Shown: in pieces, positions 1 to 6,803 of the stretch
How positions within the stretch are numbered: position 1 is the first letter of the stretch
Layout of the letters: each line of letters starts with the position of its first letter
DNA from: an uncultured Collinsella sp.
Lineage (GTDB): Bacteria > Actinomycetota > Coriobacteriia > Coriobacteriales > Coriobacteriaceae
Length of the DNA: 16,496 nt
Assembly (NCBI GenBank): GCA_958352845.1
Contig: CATWQC010000034.1
Coordinates: 1-16,496, forward strand
Reading direction: 5' to 3'
The notes under the pieces: generated by a model
The model's database searches: none
The model's input: only the letters and a program-made list of their open reading frames with translations
Told to the model about the DNA's origin: nothing
Program-made: the position numbers and the translations under genes

Positions 1-302
1 TCGCCGAGCATATGTGCGATGCGGAAGGTCAAGACGCGGGTCTTGCCCGAGCCGGCGCCGGCGAGCACCAGCAACGGACCCTCGGTGGACAGGACCGCCT
101 CGCGCTGGGCGGGATTAAGGCTGTCAATGCCGACGAGCGGCTTGGCGGGCTTGGGCGCCGGCGCGGGAGCGTCGTAGATGTCGAGCGGGACGAGCTCGGG
201 CTCCGGCGCTGCAGGGGCGGTGTATGCATCGAGCGGCACGGGTTCCGGCGCGGGCGGCACGGGTACCGCGGCGTTCTTTTCCCAGGGCAGGGGCTGGGTC
301 AT
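1..302 (-). CDS. pcrA: UvrD/PcrA-type ATP-dependent DNA helicase, N-terminal part
   Basis: This is the first 100 codons of a superfamily 1 DNA helicase; the rest lies beyond the left edge. The family unwinds DNA 3' to 5' in repair and replication restart. The sequence shows the Q-motif region LNPAQREAV at residues 62-70 and the Walker A motif GAGSGKT at 82-88, followed by TRVLTFRIAHML, as in PcrA and UvrD. The ATG at 300-302 follows a GAGGAG ribosome site with a six-base gap. The N-terminus is odd: PcrA usually reaches the Q-motif within about ten residues, but here about 57 proline/alanine-rich residues come first, including a duplicated VPLDxYxAP motif (residues 22-30 and 38-46). The helicase assignment is firm. 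The choice of pcrA over another UvrD paralogue is inference, because motifs Ia to VI are not in the window. Confidence 0.9.
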   Translation of the reverse strand, partial: MTQPLPWEKNAAVPVPPAPEPVPLDAYTAPAAPEPELVPLDIYDAPAPAPKPAKPLVGIDSLNPAQREAVLSTEGPLLVLAGAGSGKTRVLTFRIAHMLG

Positions 303-635
303 GGGCGACTCCTCATCTGACGGACGGCGCGCCTGCGGGCAGCGCCATAGTTTGAGCCGTACCAGTATACCGAGCCGCGCGGACACCGGCGCAAATCACA
401 CCACGACTCCGTGCGCCACCGTCAGACCCGCCCCAGCGGATTTGGCGCAATGGGGTCAGGTTGCTTTGCACCAATCTATTGACAATCACGGAACCGCCGA
501 TGTCATGGCCACGGTAGCGAGCGGCGGCCAGGGCGAACAAATTGGCATGAAAAGAGGGCAGCATAGACCTTTTGGTCATGCCACCCCCTTTGAATGACAA
601 GTTGTCGCCCCGGCCGCCGCGCAGCGTCGACTAAG
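303..635. other. Intergenic region between uppP and the helicase gene, with a small dyad
   Basis: No convincing gene is present. The helicase promoter lies at its left end. A dyad pairs 442-450 with 466-474 (TTGGCGCAA against TTGCACCAA, one G-U/mismatch position) around a GGGGTCAGG-containing loop, which could be a degenerate REP-like repeat. A minus-strand frame begins at 576 after a GGGGGTGG ribosome-like site and runs to 313. It resembles no family I know, and its second half overlaps the helicase promoter, so I do not call it a gene. No clear terminator follows uppP. Confidence 0.45.
364..369 (-). promoter_or_regulatory. Candidate -10 element for the helicase gene
   Basis: The minus strand reads TATACT here, which would start transcription near 357 and give a leader of about 55 bases before the ATG at 302. 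No good -35 lies at the usual spacing: the nearest candidate, TTGCGC, is 19 bases upstream. This rests on motif match only. Confidence 0.4.
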
Positions 636-1616
636 TTAGAGGCCGAGCATCGGCTCCAAGACGAAGAAGTACGCAAGCACCACGATGCCCAGGATGATGC
701 GGTAGACACCGAAGCACTTGAAGTCGTGACGGCGGACGAAGCCCATGAGCCACTTGATGGCGATGAGCGAAACCACAAAGGCCACAACGCAGCCCACGCC
801 CAGGATAGCGACCTCGTTGGCACCGAACGTGCCGCCCTTGATGAAGTACTTGACCAGCTTGAGCGCACTCGCGCCAAACATGACGGGAATGGCCAAGAAG
901 AACGTAAACTTGGACGCCACCGAACGCGTGCAGCCCAAAAGCAGGCCGCCGATGATGGTAGAACCGGAGCGAGACGTACCAGGCACCAGCGAAAGCACCT
1001 GGAAGCAGCCGATACCCAGCGCAGTCTTCCAGCTCAGGTCCTCGAGTGTGGCGATGGAGCCAAAGTCCAGATTCTCGTCATCGTCCTCATCCTCAGCGGT
1101 AGCCGCGGCAGGCGCCGCAAAGTGCGCACCGGCGGGACGTCCGCCCGACACCACAGCACGCGAACCAAACGAACCGGCAACGGCCATTTCCTCGCGCTTG
1201 TTCGCGCGCCAGTTCTCTATCACGATAAACAGCACGCCGTACACAATGAGCGCCAGCGCCACGACGGGAGCATTGTAGAAATGCTCCTCCATCCAGTCGT
1301 TGAGCGGCAGGCCGATCGCCGCGGCGGGAATGCAGCCGAGCACAATCTTGCCCCACAGCACCCAAGTGTCGCGACGGCCCTCCTTGCCCTTGCTGGGCGA
1401 GAACGGATTGAGCTCATGGAAGAACAGCACACAGACGGCCAGAATGGCGCCGAGCTGAATCACGACCAGGAACATATTCCAGAACGTCTCGCTCACGTTC
1501 ATCTTGACGAACTCGTCCACCAAGATCATGTGACCGGTCGACGAAACAGGCAGCCATTCGGTGATGCCCTCGACCAGGCCCATGAAGGCAGATTTTAGAA
1601 GCTCGATGATATCCAA
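636..1616 (-). CDS. uppP: Undecaprenyl-diphosphate phosphatase (BacA/UppP family)
   Basis: This integral membrane enzyme removes a phosphate from undecaprenyl diphosphate so the lipid carrier for peptidoglycan and other wall polymers can be reused; over-expression gives bacitracin resistance in known systems. Both family signatures are present: ExxxE followed by LPVSSTGH at residues 16-29, and PGTSRSGST at about 212-220. Several hydrophobic helices follow and precede them. I place the start at a TTG (1614-1616), because GAGGGGGT lies five bases upstream and the signature then falls at the usual distance from the N-terminus. A GTG in frame at 1635-1637 is the alternative and adds seven residues. 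At about 326 residues it is longer than the usual 265-285. The excess is a hydrophilic insert at about 138-189, rich in Ala/Gly and ending in a run of Asp and Glu. The gene stands alone and is divergent from the stress-protein gene. Confidence 0.93.
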   Translation of the reverse strand: MDIIELLKSAFMGLVEGITEWLPVSSTGHMILVDEFVKMNVSETFWNMFLVVIQLGAILAVCVLFFHELNPFSPSKGKEGRRDTWVLWGKIVLGCIPAAAIGLPLNDWMEEHFYNAPVVALALIVYGVLFIVIENWRANKREEMAVAGSFGSRAVVSGGRPAGAHFAAPAAATAEDEDDDENLDFGSIATLEDLSWKTALGIGCFQVLSLVPGTSRSGSTIIGGLLLGCTRSVASKFTFFLAIPVMFGASALKLVKYFIKGGTFGANEVAILGVGCVVAFVVSLIAIKWLMGFVRRHDFKCFGVYRIILGIVVLAYFFVLEPMLGL

Positions 1617-1752
1617 AGGGACCCCCTCGTTAGACACCCGCCGATATTGTTCTGCGGACGGTGCGGGCGATGTCCCATTATCAACCGTTCGGGCGCGTCT
1701 GCGCCCACCCTTACCAAAAAACTCGTCCGTTCACAGAATTGCGAGCGGTCAA

Positions 1753-1773
1753 ACCCAAATCCTTGGGTATAAC
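1753..1773 (+). promoter_or_regulatory. Candidate promoter and overlapping operator for the stress-protein gene
   Basis: The 247-base space between the divergent uppP and stress-protein genes holds a -10-like TATAAC at 1768-1773. A perfect 6-bp inverted repeat (ACCCAA, four bases, TTGGGT; 1753-1768) abuts and slightly overlaps it, as a repressor site would. No good -35 is present. Another perfect 6-bp dyad, GGGCGC/GCGCCC, lies at 1691-1706 and would sit in the uppP leader. The regulatory role is inferred from position alone. Confidence 0.3.
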
Positions 1774-1863
1774 TGCAACAAGATAAAGTGTTCGGCGGCC
1801 AACGCGCCCGCGCCCGCCCGATGCACGAGCCCCGCGCCCGTGCGATAGACCAAGGAGGAAACC

Positions 1864-2301
1864 ATGAACGAGGGCTACACCAAGGTATTTGTTTCACTCG
1901 ATGGTACTGAGCAGCAGGATTTTGTGCTCGCACGCGCCATCAAGGTCGCCGCGAACAACGGCGCCAAGCTAATCATCGGCCACGTTATCGATTCCACGGC
2001 GCTCGAGAGCGCCGGTTCCTATCCGGTCGATCTGGTCAACGGCCTAGAGGAGGCATTTAAGAACTCCATCGCCAAGCAGCTCGAGGAGGCCAAGGCCAAT
2101 CCCGACATTCCCGAGGTCGAGGTCATGATTCGCGCCGGCCGTATTCGCGAGACGCTCAAGGACGAGATGCTCGACGTGGTCAAACCCGACCTGGTGCTCT
2201 GCGGCGCCCGCGGCCTGTCCTCGATCAAGTATGCGCTCCTGGGCTCGATTTCGACGTTCCTGCTACGCAATACGGACTGCGACATCTTGGTCGTGAAGTA
2301 G
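1864..2301 (+). CDS. Universal stress protein (UspA family)
   Basis: This is a 145-residue single-domain cytoplasmic protein of the usual family length. Members bind ATP or related nucleotides and support survival under stress or growth arrest; the partner is seldom known. The N-terminal strand YTKVFVSLDGT carries the usual early Asp. The ATP-binding signature G-2x-G-9x-G-S is complete near the C-terminus (G114, G117, G127, S128), so this copy belongs to the ATP-binding branch. The closing strand CDILVVK is typical. The start is secure: an AAGGAGG-type site lies just before the ATG. The gene is alone, divergent from uppP, and ends at a strong bidirectional terminator shared with the convergent kinase gene. 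Confidence 0.95.
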   Translation: MNEGYTKVFVSLDGTEQQDFVLARAIKVAANNGAKLIIGHVIDSTALESAGSYPVDLVNGLEEAFKNSIAKQLEEAKANPDIPEVEVMIRAGRIRETLKDEMLDVVKPDLVLCGARGLSSIKYALLGSISTFLLRNTDCDILVVK

Positions 2302-2314
2302 CGTTGCTCCCACC

Positions 2315-2407
2315 GGCCGCGGGGCCTGCGGGGTTTCCACGGGCACGTCCTCGCCGCGTTGCGGCTGCGGGATGTGCCCTTAGGAAACCCCTCCCGGCCC
2401 CGCGGCC
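2315..2407. repeat. Long imperfect inverted repeat downstream of the stress-protein gene
   Basis: The arms 2315-2346 and 2374-2407 pair over most of their length. The outer 12 bases (GGCCGCGGGGCC) and an inner GGGGTTTCC block match fully, and the arms close with GGGCAC/GTGCCC. The 27-base loop holds a small GCCGC/GCGGC hairpin. There is no T-run on either side, so it does not look like an intrinsic terminator; the real one lies 34 bases further on. It could be a REP/MITE-like element or a 3'-end mRNA stabiliser. Confidence 0.75.
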
Positions 2408-2440
2408 TTCGCAGCCTTACTTCAACGAGTTGTCTGATAG

Positions 2441-2482
2441 AAAAATGGCGTGCCGCCCCGTTTGGGGCGGCACGTTTTGTTT
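2441..2482. terminator. Bidirectional intrinsic terminator
   Basis: A perfect 11-bp GC-rich stem (2449-2459 with 2464-2474) encloses a four-base loop. It is followed by TTTTGTTT on the plus strand and, reading the minus strand, by a T-run (complement of 2441-2445). It ends the stress-protein gene from one side and the kinase operon from the other. Confidence 0.92.
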
Positions 2483-2504
2483 GGACGGGCGTTTGCCGTG
2501 TGCG

Positions 2505-3548
2505 TTACTCGAAGTATTGGAACTTGTTGGTTGAGAAGGCGAATGTTACGACGAAGCCTTCGCCCGGCTCGGATGCCGCGGTGACGTCGATGCCCATCTT
2601 GGAGCACAGGCGCGCCACCAGATAGAGACCGATGCCTGTTGCGCGCTTGGTGGTGCGGCCGTTGTCGCCGGTAAAGCCCTTCTCGAACACGCGCGGCAGG
2701 TCTGCCGCACACACGCCACAGCCGTTGTCCGCGACGGTAAGCTCGATGCGCTCGCTTGCCAGACCCTCGTCCAGCAACGCACCCGAAAACACGATCTTTG
2801 CGCCGTCCTCACGCGCATATTTAATGCTGTTCTGAATGAGCTGGCCCAGAATAAACTCGAGCCACTTCTCGTCGGTAAAGACCTCAAAGTCGAGGTTCTC
2901 GCACACCGGCGCCACGTGTGCCGCGATGAGCTCACGCGCATTGGCCTTGATTGCGCCCGTCACCAGAGCCTTGAGGTTCCAACGTCGAATCAGGTAATCG
3001 CGCTCCACAACCTCCGAGCGCGCATAGTAGAGCGCCTGGTCGATATAGCGCTCCACGCGGGCAAGCTCGCGACCGAGGTCATCTACGCGCGACAGATCAT
3101 CTTCGCTGCCGTCCAGGTTTTCCAAAATCAGATGGGCTGCCGCCAGAGGCAGCTTGGCCTCGTGGACCCAGCTCTCGATATAGTCGCGATAGTCATCGGT
3201 CTGGCGCCTGCCTTCGGCAACCTCGTCACAAGCGGCTTTGCCCACCCGGCGCAAGACCTCGTACTCGAGCTCGCCCTCGGCATAGGTCGGACATTGCACC
3301 ATCTCCTGCACCCATGCGGGACTCTCGAGCTCCTCTGCCGCACGCTCCAGCTGGCGCAGAAAACGACGACGGCGCGCGTACTCGATCACGATGCCCAGCA
3401 TGCCAAAGATAAAGGACACGCCGACCGCCACGACCACGATGGAAACGGGTGCGCCGGCGACCGTCAGCACAAAGCAGCTCAGCAGCACGCCGCACGTCCA
3501 CACGGCGACGGGAAGCAGCGCATCTTTGAAGAATTTGCCAAACGACAT
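2505..3548 (-). CDS. Sensor histidine kinase, intramembrane-sensing (BceS/GraS-like) type
   Basis: This 347-residue membrane kinase would phosphorylate the regulator encoded just upstream. Two hydrophobic segments (about 11-31 and 33-54) leave almost no external loop, as in intramembrane-sensing kinases such as BceS and GraS. The dimerisation box WVHEAKLPLAAAHL carries the phosphoacceptor His129. The ATPase domain has an N-box (LIQNSIKY, Asn240), a G1 box DNGCG (274-278), an F-box-like FEKGF (288-292) and a G2 box GIGLYL (305-310). It is the second gene of its operon, starting nine bases after the regulator's stop. Its AGGGG ribosome site overlaps that stop codon, which suggests coupled translation. 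BceS-type kinases usually sit beside an ABC exporter, but none is seen here. The signal is unknown; cell-envelope stress or a peptide antibiotic is a family-based guess. Confidence 0.92.
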   Translation of the reverse strand: MSFGKFFKDALLPVAVWTCGVLLSCFVLTVAGAPVSIVVVAVGVSFIFGMLGIVIEYARRRRFLRQLERAAEELESPAWVQEMVQCPTYAEGELEYEVLRRVGKAACDEVAEGRRQTDDYRDYIESWVHEAKLPLAAAHLILENLDGSEDDLSRVDDLGRELARVERYIDQALYYARSEVVERDYLIRRWNLKALVTGAIKANARELIAAHVAPVCENLDFEVFTDEKWLEFILGQLIQNSIKYAREDGAKIVFSGALLDEGLASERIELTVADNGCGVCAADLPRVFEKGFTGDNGRTTKRATGIGLYLVARLCSKMGIDVTAASEPGEGFVVTFAFSTNKFQYFE

Positions 3549-3557
3549 AGCCGGCCC

Positions 3558-4229
3558 CTAGACCGAATAGCCCTGGCCGCGGTGCGTCGTCAAATACCCC
3601 TTGATGCCGATTTTTTCGAGCGTGGTGCGCAGGCGGTTGATGTTGACGGTGAGCGTATTGTCGTCCACGAAGGCGTCGGAGTCCCACAAGTCCTGCATGA
3701 TGGCCGAGCGCGAAACGATCTTGCCCGCGCGGCTCAGAAGCAGCGAGAGGATACGCAGCTCGTTTTTGGTGAGCTCGGTGCTAGTGCCGGTTTGCGTGTT
3801 GGTAACCATGGAGCGGGCGAGGTCGAGCTCCAGCCCCTTGTGGACAAGTGTGCTGCGCTCGCCTGACGCCGCGGTGCGTCGCAGCAGTGCGTTGATGCGC
3901 GCCACAAGCACACGGGCGCTGTAGGGCTTGGGAACAAAGTCGTCCGCGCCGAGCGTCATGGCCATGACCTCGTCGATCTCGGTCGTGCGCGACGTGAGAA
4001 CGATGATGGGAACCTCGGATTCGCGGCGAACCTCGTGGCAGATATGCTGGCCGTCCTTGACGGGGAGCGTGAGGTCGAGCAGCACCAGGTCGGGCGCGGC
4101 GGCGAGAATATCGCGCGAGACATGCTCAAACGATTCGCAGGCCTCAACCCCAAAACCGGCACGGGCAAGGATATCGGCAAGTTCGCGACGGATGGGCTCG
4201 TCGTCCTCAACGACATAGATCAGCGCCAT
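3558..4229 (-). CDS. OmpR/PhoB-family response regulator
   Basis: This is a 223-residue DNA-binding regulator of normal family length. The receiver domain (about 1-115) has the acidic pocket EDD at 8-10, phosphoacceptor Asp52 in LLDLTLP, Thr79 and Lys101 in the PKPYS switch segment. The winged-helix domain (about 130-223) has ELTKNELRIL, a recognition-helix region DNTLTVNINRLRTTLE and the wing TTHRGQGY; this style is close to BceR/GraR/VanR-type regulators. It starts at an ATG after GGGAGGA and is the first gene of the operon with the kinase. Its leader contains a 17-pair hairpin (see 4271-4308). The target genes cannot be read from this window. Confidence 0.95.
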   Translation of the reverse strand: MALIYVVEDDEPIRRELADILARAGFGVEACESFEHVSRDILAAAPDLVLLDLTLPVKDGQHICHEVRRESEVPIIVLTSRTTEIDEVMAMTLGADDFVPKPYSARVLVARINALLRRTAASGERSTLVHKGLELDLARSMVTNTQTGTSTELTKNELRILSLLLSRAGKIVSRSAIMQDLWDSDAFVDDNTLTVNINRLRTTLEKIGIKGYLTTHRGQGYSV

Positions 4230-4270
4230 GTGTCCTCCCGTTTCTCGTAACTTGCACTTTCCACACCATT

Positions 4271-4308
4271 ATGCCCACGGCGTCGCAGCGATGCGACCCC
4301 GTGGGCAT
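4271..4308 (-). promoter_or_regulatory. Strong hairpin in the leader of the two-component operon
   Basis: The 38 bases form a near-perfect dyad: ten outer pairs, one mismatch, six inner pairs and a four-base loop (GCGA, a GNRA-type loop, if read on the plus strand). It ends 41 bases before the regulator's ATG. No T-run follows on either strand, so a simple terminator is unlikely. It could be an operator for the regulator itself or a leader RNA structure. A minus-strand CATAAT lies just downstream of it (4267-4272) but has no -35. Confidence 0.55.
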
Positions 4309-4341
4309 CTAATGTGACAATAGTGTTCGGTAGCCTTGAGA

Positions 4342-4379
4342 GAAAATAGGGGCCGACCGGTCCTAAACCGATCGGCCCC
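4342..4379 (-). terminator. Intrinsic terminator of the aminotransferase operon
   Basis: A 13-bp stem with one mismatch (4349-4361 with 4367-4379) and a five-base loop is followed on the minus strand by TATTTTC. It lies 21 bases past the aminotransferase stop codon. Confidence 0.88.
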
Positions 4380-4399
4380 ATCACTTCGACCTCGAGCCT

Positions 4400-5530
4400 C
4401 TACTCGAGCGTACGCATGTACGCAGAGATGGCATCCAGGCCCTTCTGCAGGTCGTCGGTGTTATCGGAATATGCATAGCCGATGCGCATGCTCTTGGGCT
4501 CCTCGAAGCAATCGCCCGGGGTGACGAGCGCGCCGGACTTCTTAATCATGTCGACGCAGAACGTCCTGGAGTCGATGTCGTAGTCGTAATACACGAGCGC
4601 GGTGGTACCCGCCTCGGGCTTGACGAACGACAGGTGCGGCTCGCTCTCGACCCACTTCTCCAGAACAGCAAGGTTCTGACGGACGATGCGACGGCTGCGC
4701 TCAAGGATCACGGAAGCGTTGCCCAGAATCAGCTCCGCCACCGACTCGCTGAATATGCCGGCGGAAATCAGGTTGTAGTCGCGATGCGAGAGCAGCGCGC
4801 GACGGAGCTCCGGGCTCTTGGTAACCGCCCAGCCCAGACGCAGGCCGGCGAACGACCAGACCTTGGACATGGATGCGGTAACGATGGCCTTGTCGTACAG
4901 GTCAATCACGGACTCGGAGTACTCATCCGTCTGAGTAAGCAGACGGTAGACCTCGTCGCAGAGCACCCACGCGTCGTGTTTGCGTGCGACCTCGACAATC
5001 GCCTTGAGCGTATCGGTGTCGAGCAGGGCGCCCGTGGGGTTGTCAGGGTTATTGATGCAGATGAGCTTGGTATCGTCGGTCACCAGAGCATCGAGCGCGT
5101 CGACGTCGACGTGGTAGCCGTTCTTGCGGTCGAGCTGAAGGATATCGACCTTCGCGCCGCACATCTCGGGAATCGAGTAAAGCTGCTGGTAGGTGGGCTT
5201 GACGGAGACTACGTGATCGCCCGGTTCGACGAGCGTGGAAATAACCAGGGAGTTAGCACCGGTCGCGCCGTGCGTGGGCACGATATGCCCAGGCTCGACC
5301 GTCTTATAGAGACGCGCGACCCCCTCGAGGAAGCCGGGCTGCCCCTCGATGTCTCCGTAGGTGAATCGGCGCGAGCACAGGCTATCGAGCCACGCCTTCT
5401 TGTCGGTGTTCGTAAGCTCGAACAGCTGGTCGAGCGTGAGGGAGTAGACGCACGTCTCCGCAACGTTGTGGGTGCACTTGGTCTCCCACTCGTTCATCCA
5501 CTGCTCGACAGCGAAATCCTTGATCTGCAT
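4400..5530 (-). CDS. Class I/II pyridoxal-phosphate aminotransferase
   Basis: This 376-residue cytoplasmic fold-type I enzyme would transfer an amino group between an amino acid and a 2-oxo acid; the substrate is not evident. The cofactor-site residues are in order: NNPDNPTG (Asn164), CDEVYR (Asp192, Tyr195), the Schiff-base Lys223 in SMSKVWSFAGLRLGW, Arg231 after it, and a C-terminal MRIGY with the probable carboxylate-binding Arg. The N-terminus (MQIKDFAVEQWMNEWE) resembles the branch that holds VioD-like and many uncharacterised catabolic aminotransferases more than AspC. It starts 24 bases after the cyclodeaminase-family gene with its own GGAAAGGAAA site, so the two form one operon ending at a hairpin terminator. 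The pairing suggests the two enzymes work on the same amino or imino acid. Confidence 0.92.
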   Translation of the reverse strand: MQIKDFAVEQWMNEWETKCTHNVAETCVYSLTLDQLFELTNTDKKAWLDSLCSRRFTYGDIEGQPGFLEGVARLYKTVEPGHIVPTHGATGANSLVISTLVEPGDHVVSVKPTYQQLYSIPEMCGAKVDILQLDRKNGYHVDVDALDALVTDDTKLICINNPDNPTGALLDTDTLKAIVEVARKHDAWVLCDEVYRLLTQTDEYSESVIDLYDKAIVTASMSKVWSFAGLRLGWAVTKSPELRRALLSHRDYNLISAGIFSESVAELILGNASVILERSRRIVRQNLAVLEKWVESEPHLSFVKPEAGTTALVYYDYDIDSRTFCVDMIKKSGALVTPGDCFEEPKSMRIGYAYSDNTDDLQKGLDAISAYMRTLE

Positions 5531-5554
5531 TGTCGTTTCCTTTCCTTGACTTTC

Positions 5555-6586
5555 TTACAGTTCCACCACGGTGCCCAGCCCCGCCTCGATGGCGCGGTCG
5601 TAGGCGATTTTCGATGCCGAAAGGTCCTGAACGGCGATGCCCGACGTATCGAACACCGTCACCTGCTCGTCATCCGAACGCCCCGTAGCCGTGCCGGCGA
5701 TGACTTCGCCGAGCTCCGCTCTGATGTCCTCGGGCGTGATGACACCCTCGGCAACCGGAATCTCCAGCTCACCGGACGCGACCGATTGCTCGCGGTCGTC
5801 GACGTAAACAGCGGCACGGGCAACAAGTGCCGAGGCGAGCTCCTGCTTGCCGGGCATGTCGGCACCGACGCAGGAGATATGCGTACCAGGACGCACCCAT
5901 GAATCGGGAATGATGGGCTTGGTCGCCGGCGTGATCGTCACGATGGTGTCGGCCTCTGCCGCGGCGCCTTGGCCGTCGGCCGTCGCCTCGATGGAATAGG
6001 TGGATGCCTCGCGAGCATGCTCGCAGGCGCCCAAGATATGGGCGACCTCGTCTCGCATGCGCTCGACGCGGGCCTCGGGCGCGGCATCGGAAACTGGCTC
6101 CCACACCTTGACCTCGCTCACTTTGGGACAGGCGGCGAGCACGCCCGCCACCATATAGGTGCTCATGTGGCCGGCACCCGCAACAAGCAGTTTGGACGCA
6201 TCCGCCCGAGCCAGCCACTTGGCACCGAGCGCAGAGGCGGCACCGGTGCGAAGTCCAGTGACGGCGGAGGCATTGAGCAGCGCCAACGGCTCTCCCGTCG
6301 CGTTGTCGCACAGCAGCGTGGTGCCAAAGATTTCGGGCAACCCCTTTTTGGGATTCTGAGAGAACCAGGCAGTGAGCTTGAGACCGAAGAGGCCGCTTCC
6401 CGCCAACTCGCCCGAGCGGATATCCATATCGGCCACACCGGGCTCGAACTGCTCATATACCATCGGCCACGCAACACCCTTGCCCGTTGCCTTCTGGCGA
6501 TATGCCTCCTCCACGGCAGCGATCGCATCCTCGATCGTCAGCACCTTGGAAACTTCCTCGGCCGATAGCACCACCATCTGCCCCAT
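5555..6586 (-). CDS. Ornithine cyclodeaminase / mu-crystallin family NAD(P)-dependent enzyme
   Basis: Members use NAD(P) to deaminate or cyclise an L-amino acid or to reduce a cyclic ketimine; examples are ornithine cyclodeaminase, archaeal alanine dehydrogenase and mu-crystallin. The length of about 343 residues is typical. Numbering from the first ATG, the sequence has Lys71 in FGLKLTAW, the substrate-binding LRTGAAS (Arg114), the dinucleotide loop VAGAGHMS (137-143), and the probable catalytic Asp244 in CVGADMPGKQEL. The loop reads GAGHMS where the common form is GxGxQA. Two ATGs are adjacent; the second (6584-6586) is better spaced from GAGAGGAG, so I chose it. It is the first gene of an operon with the aminotransferase and is divergent from a PucR-type regulator that probably controls it. 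The exact substrate cannot be assigned. Confidence 0.92.
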   Translation of the reverse strand: MGQMVVLSAEEVSKVLTIEDAIAAVEEAYRQKATGKGVAWPMVYEQFEPGVADMDIRSGELAGSGLFGLKLTAWFSQNPKKGLPEIFGTTLLCDNATGEPLALLNASAVTGLRTGAASALGAKWLARADASKLLVAGAGHMSTYMVAGVLAACPKVSEVKVWEPVSDAAPEARVERMRDEVAHILGACEHAREASTYSIEATADGQGAAAEADTIVTITPATKPIIPDSWVRPGTHISCVGADMPGKQELASALVARAAVYVDDREQSVASGELEIPVAEGVITPEDIRAELGEVIAGTATGRSDDEQVTVFDTSGIAVQDLSASKIAYDRAIEAGLGTVVEL

Positions 6587-6589
6587 CAT

Positions 6590-6803
6590 CGCTCCTCTCA
6601 GCGAAAGCTTTACGTTGCTTCACTGTACGGTTTAGTAACGATGCCGCCAAGGATCATTTCTTGTTGGAATATACAACGATTCTCGATCTGATTTTTCGTT
6701 CTATCAGCAGGTATTCGAACTATTTATCGCATCAAAGGCATACGGATGTGCGATTATCCTATTTGTACATGTACTTATTGTAACTATTTACAAGGTGATG
6801 CTG
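6590..6803. promoter_or_regulatory. Divergent AT-rich control region with TTGTA/TACAA palindromes
   Basis: This 214-base gap between the cyclodeaminase operon and the PucR-type gene is clearly more AT-rich than the genes around it. It holds a perfect dyad TTGTAA-CTAT-TTACAA (6778-6793) ending in the ribosome site of the regulator gene, a 10-bp palindrome GTACATGTAC (6765-6774) immediately after TT, and another TACAA near 6673-6677 in a GTTG/CAAC dyad. The recurring TTGTA half-site suggests operators for the divergent regulator. I could not fix -35/-10 pairs on either strand. Confidence 0.4.

Noticed and set aside
313..600. Minus-strand frame of up to 95 residues after a GGGGGTGG ribosome-like site
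   Set aside because: No recognisable domain, and its second half covers the likely helicase promoter and a REP-like dyad. GC-rich DNA often gives such open frames.
594..1598. Long plus-strand frame of 334 residues
   Set aside because: It is the antisense shadow of uppP, whose family signatures on the minus strand are unmistakable. Similar plus-strand shadows lie over the kinase, aminotransferase, purH and DUF2207 genes.
6700..6730. GTTCGAAT on the minus strand, resembling a tRNA T-loop
   Set aside because: The bases on both sides do not pair to form a T-stem, and no acceptor or anticodon stem is found around it.
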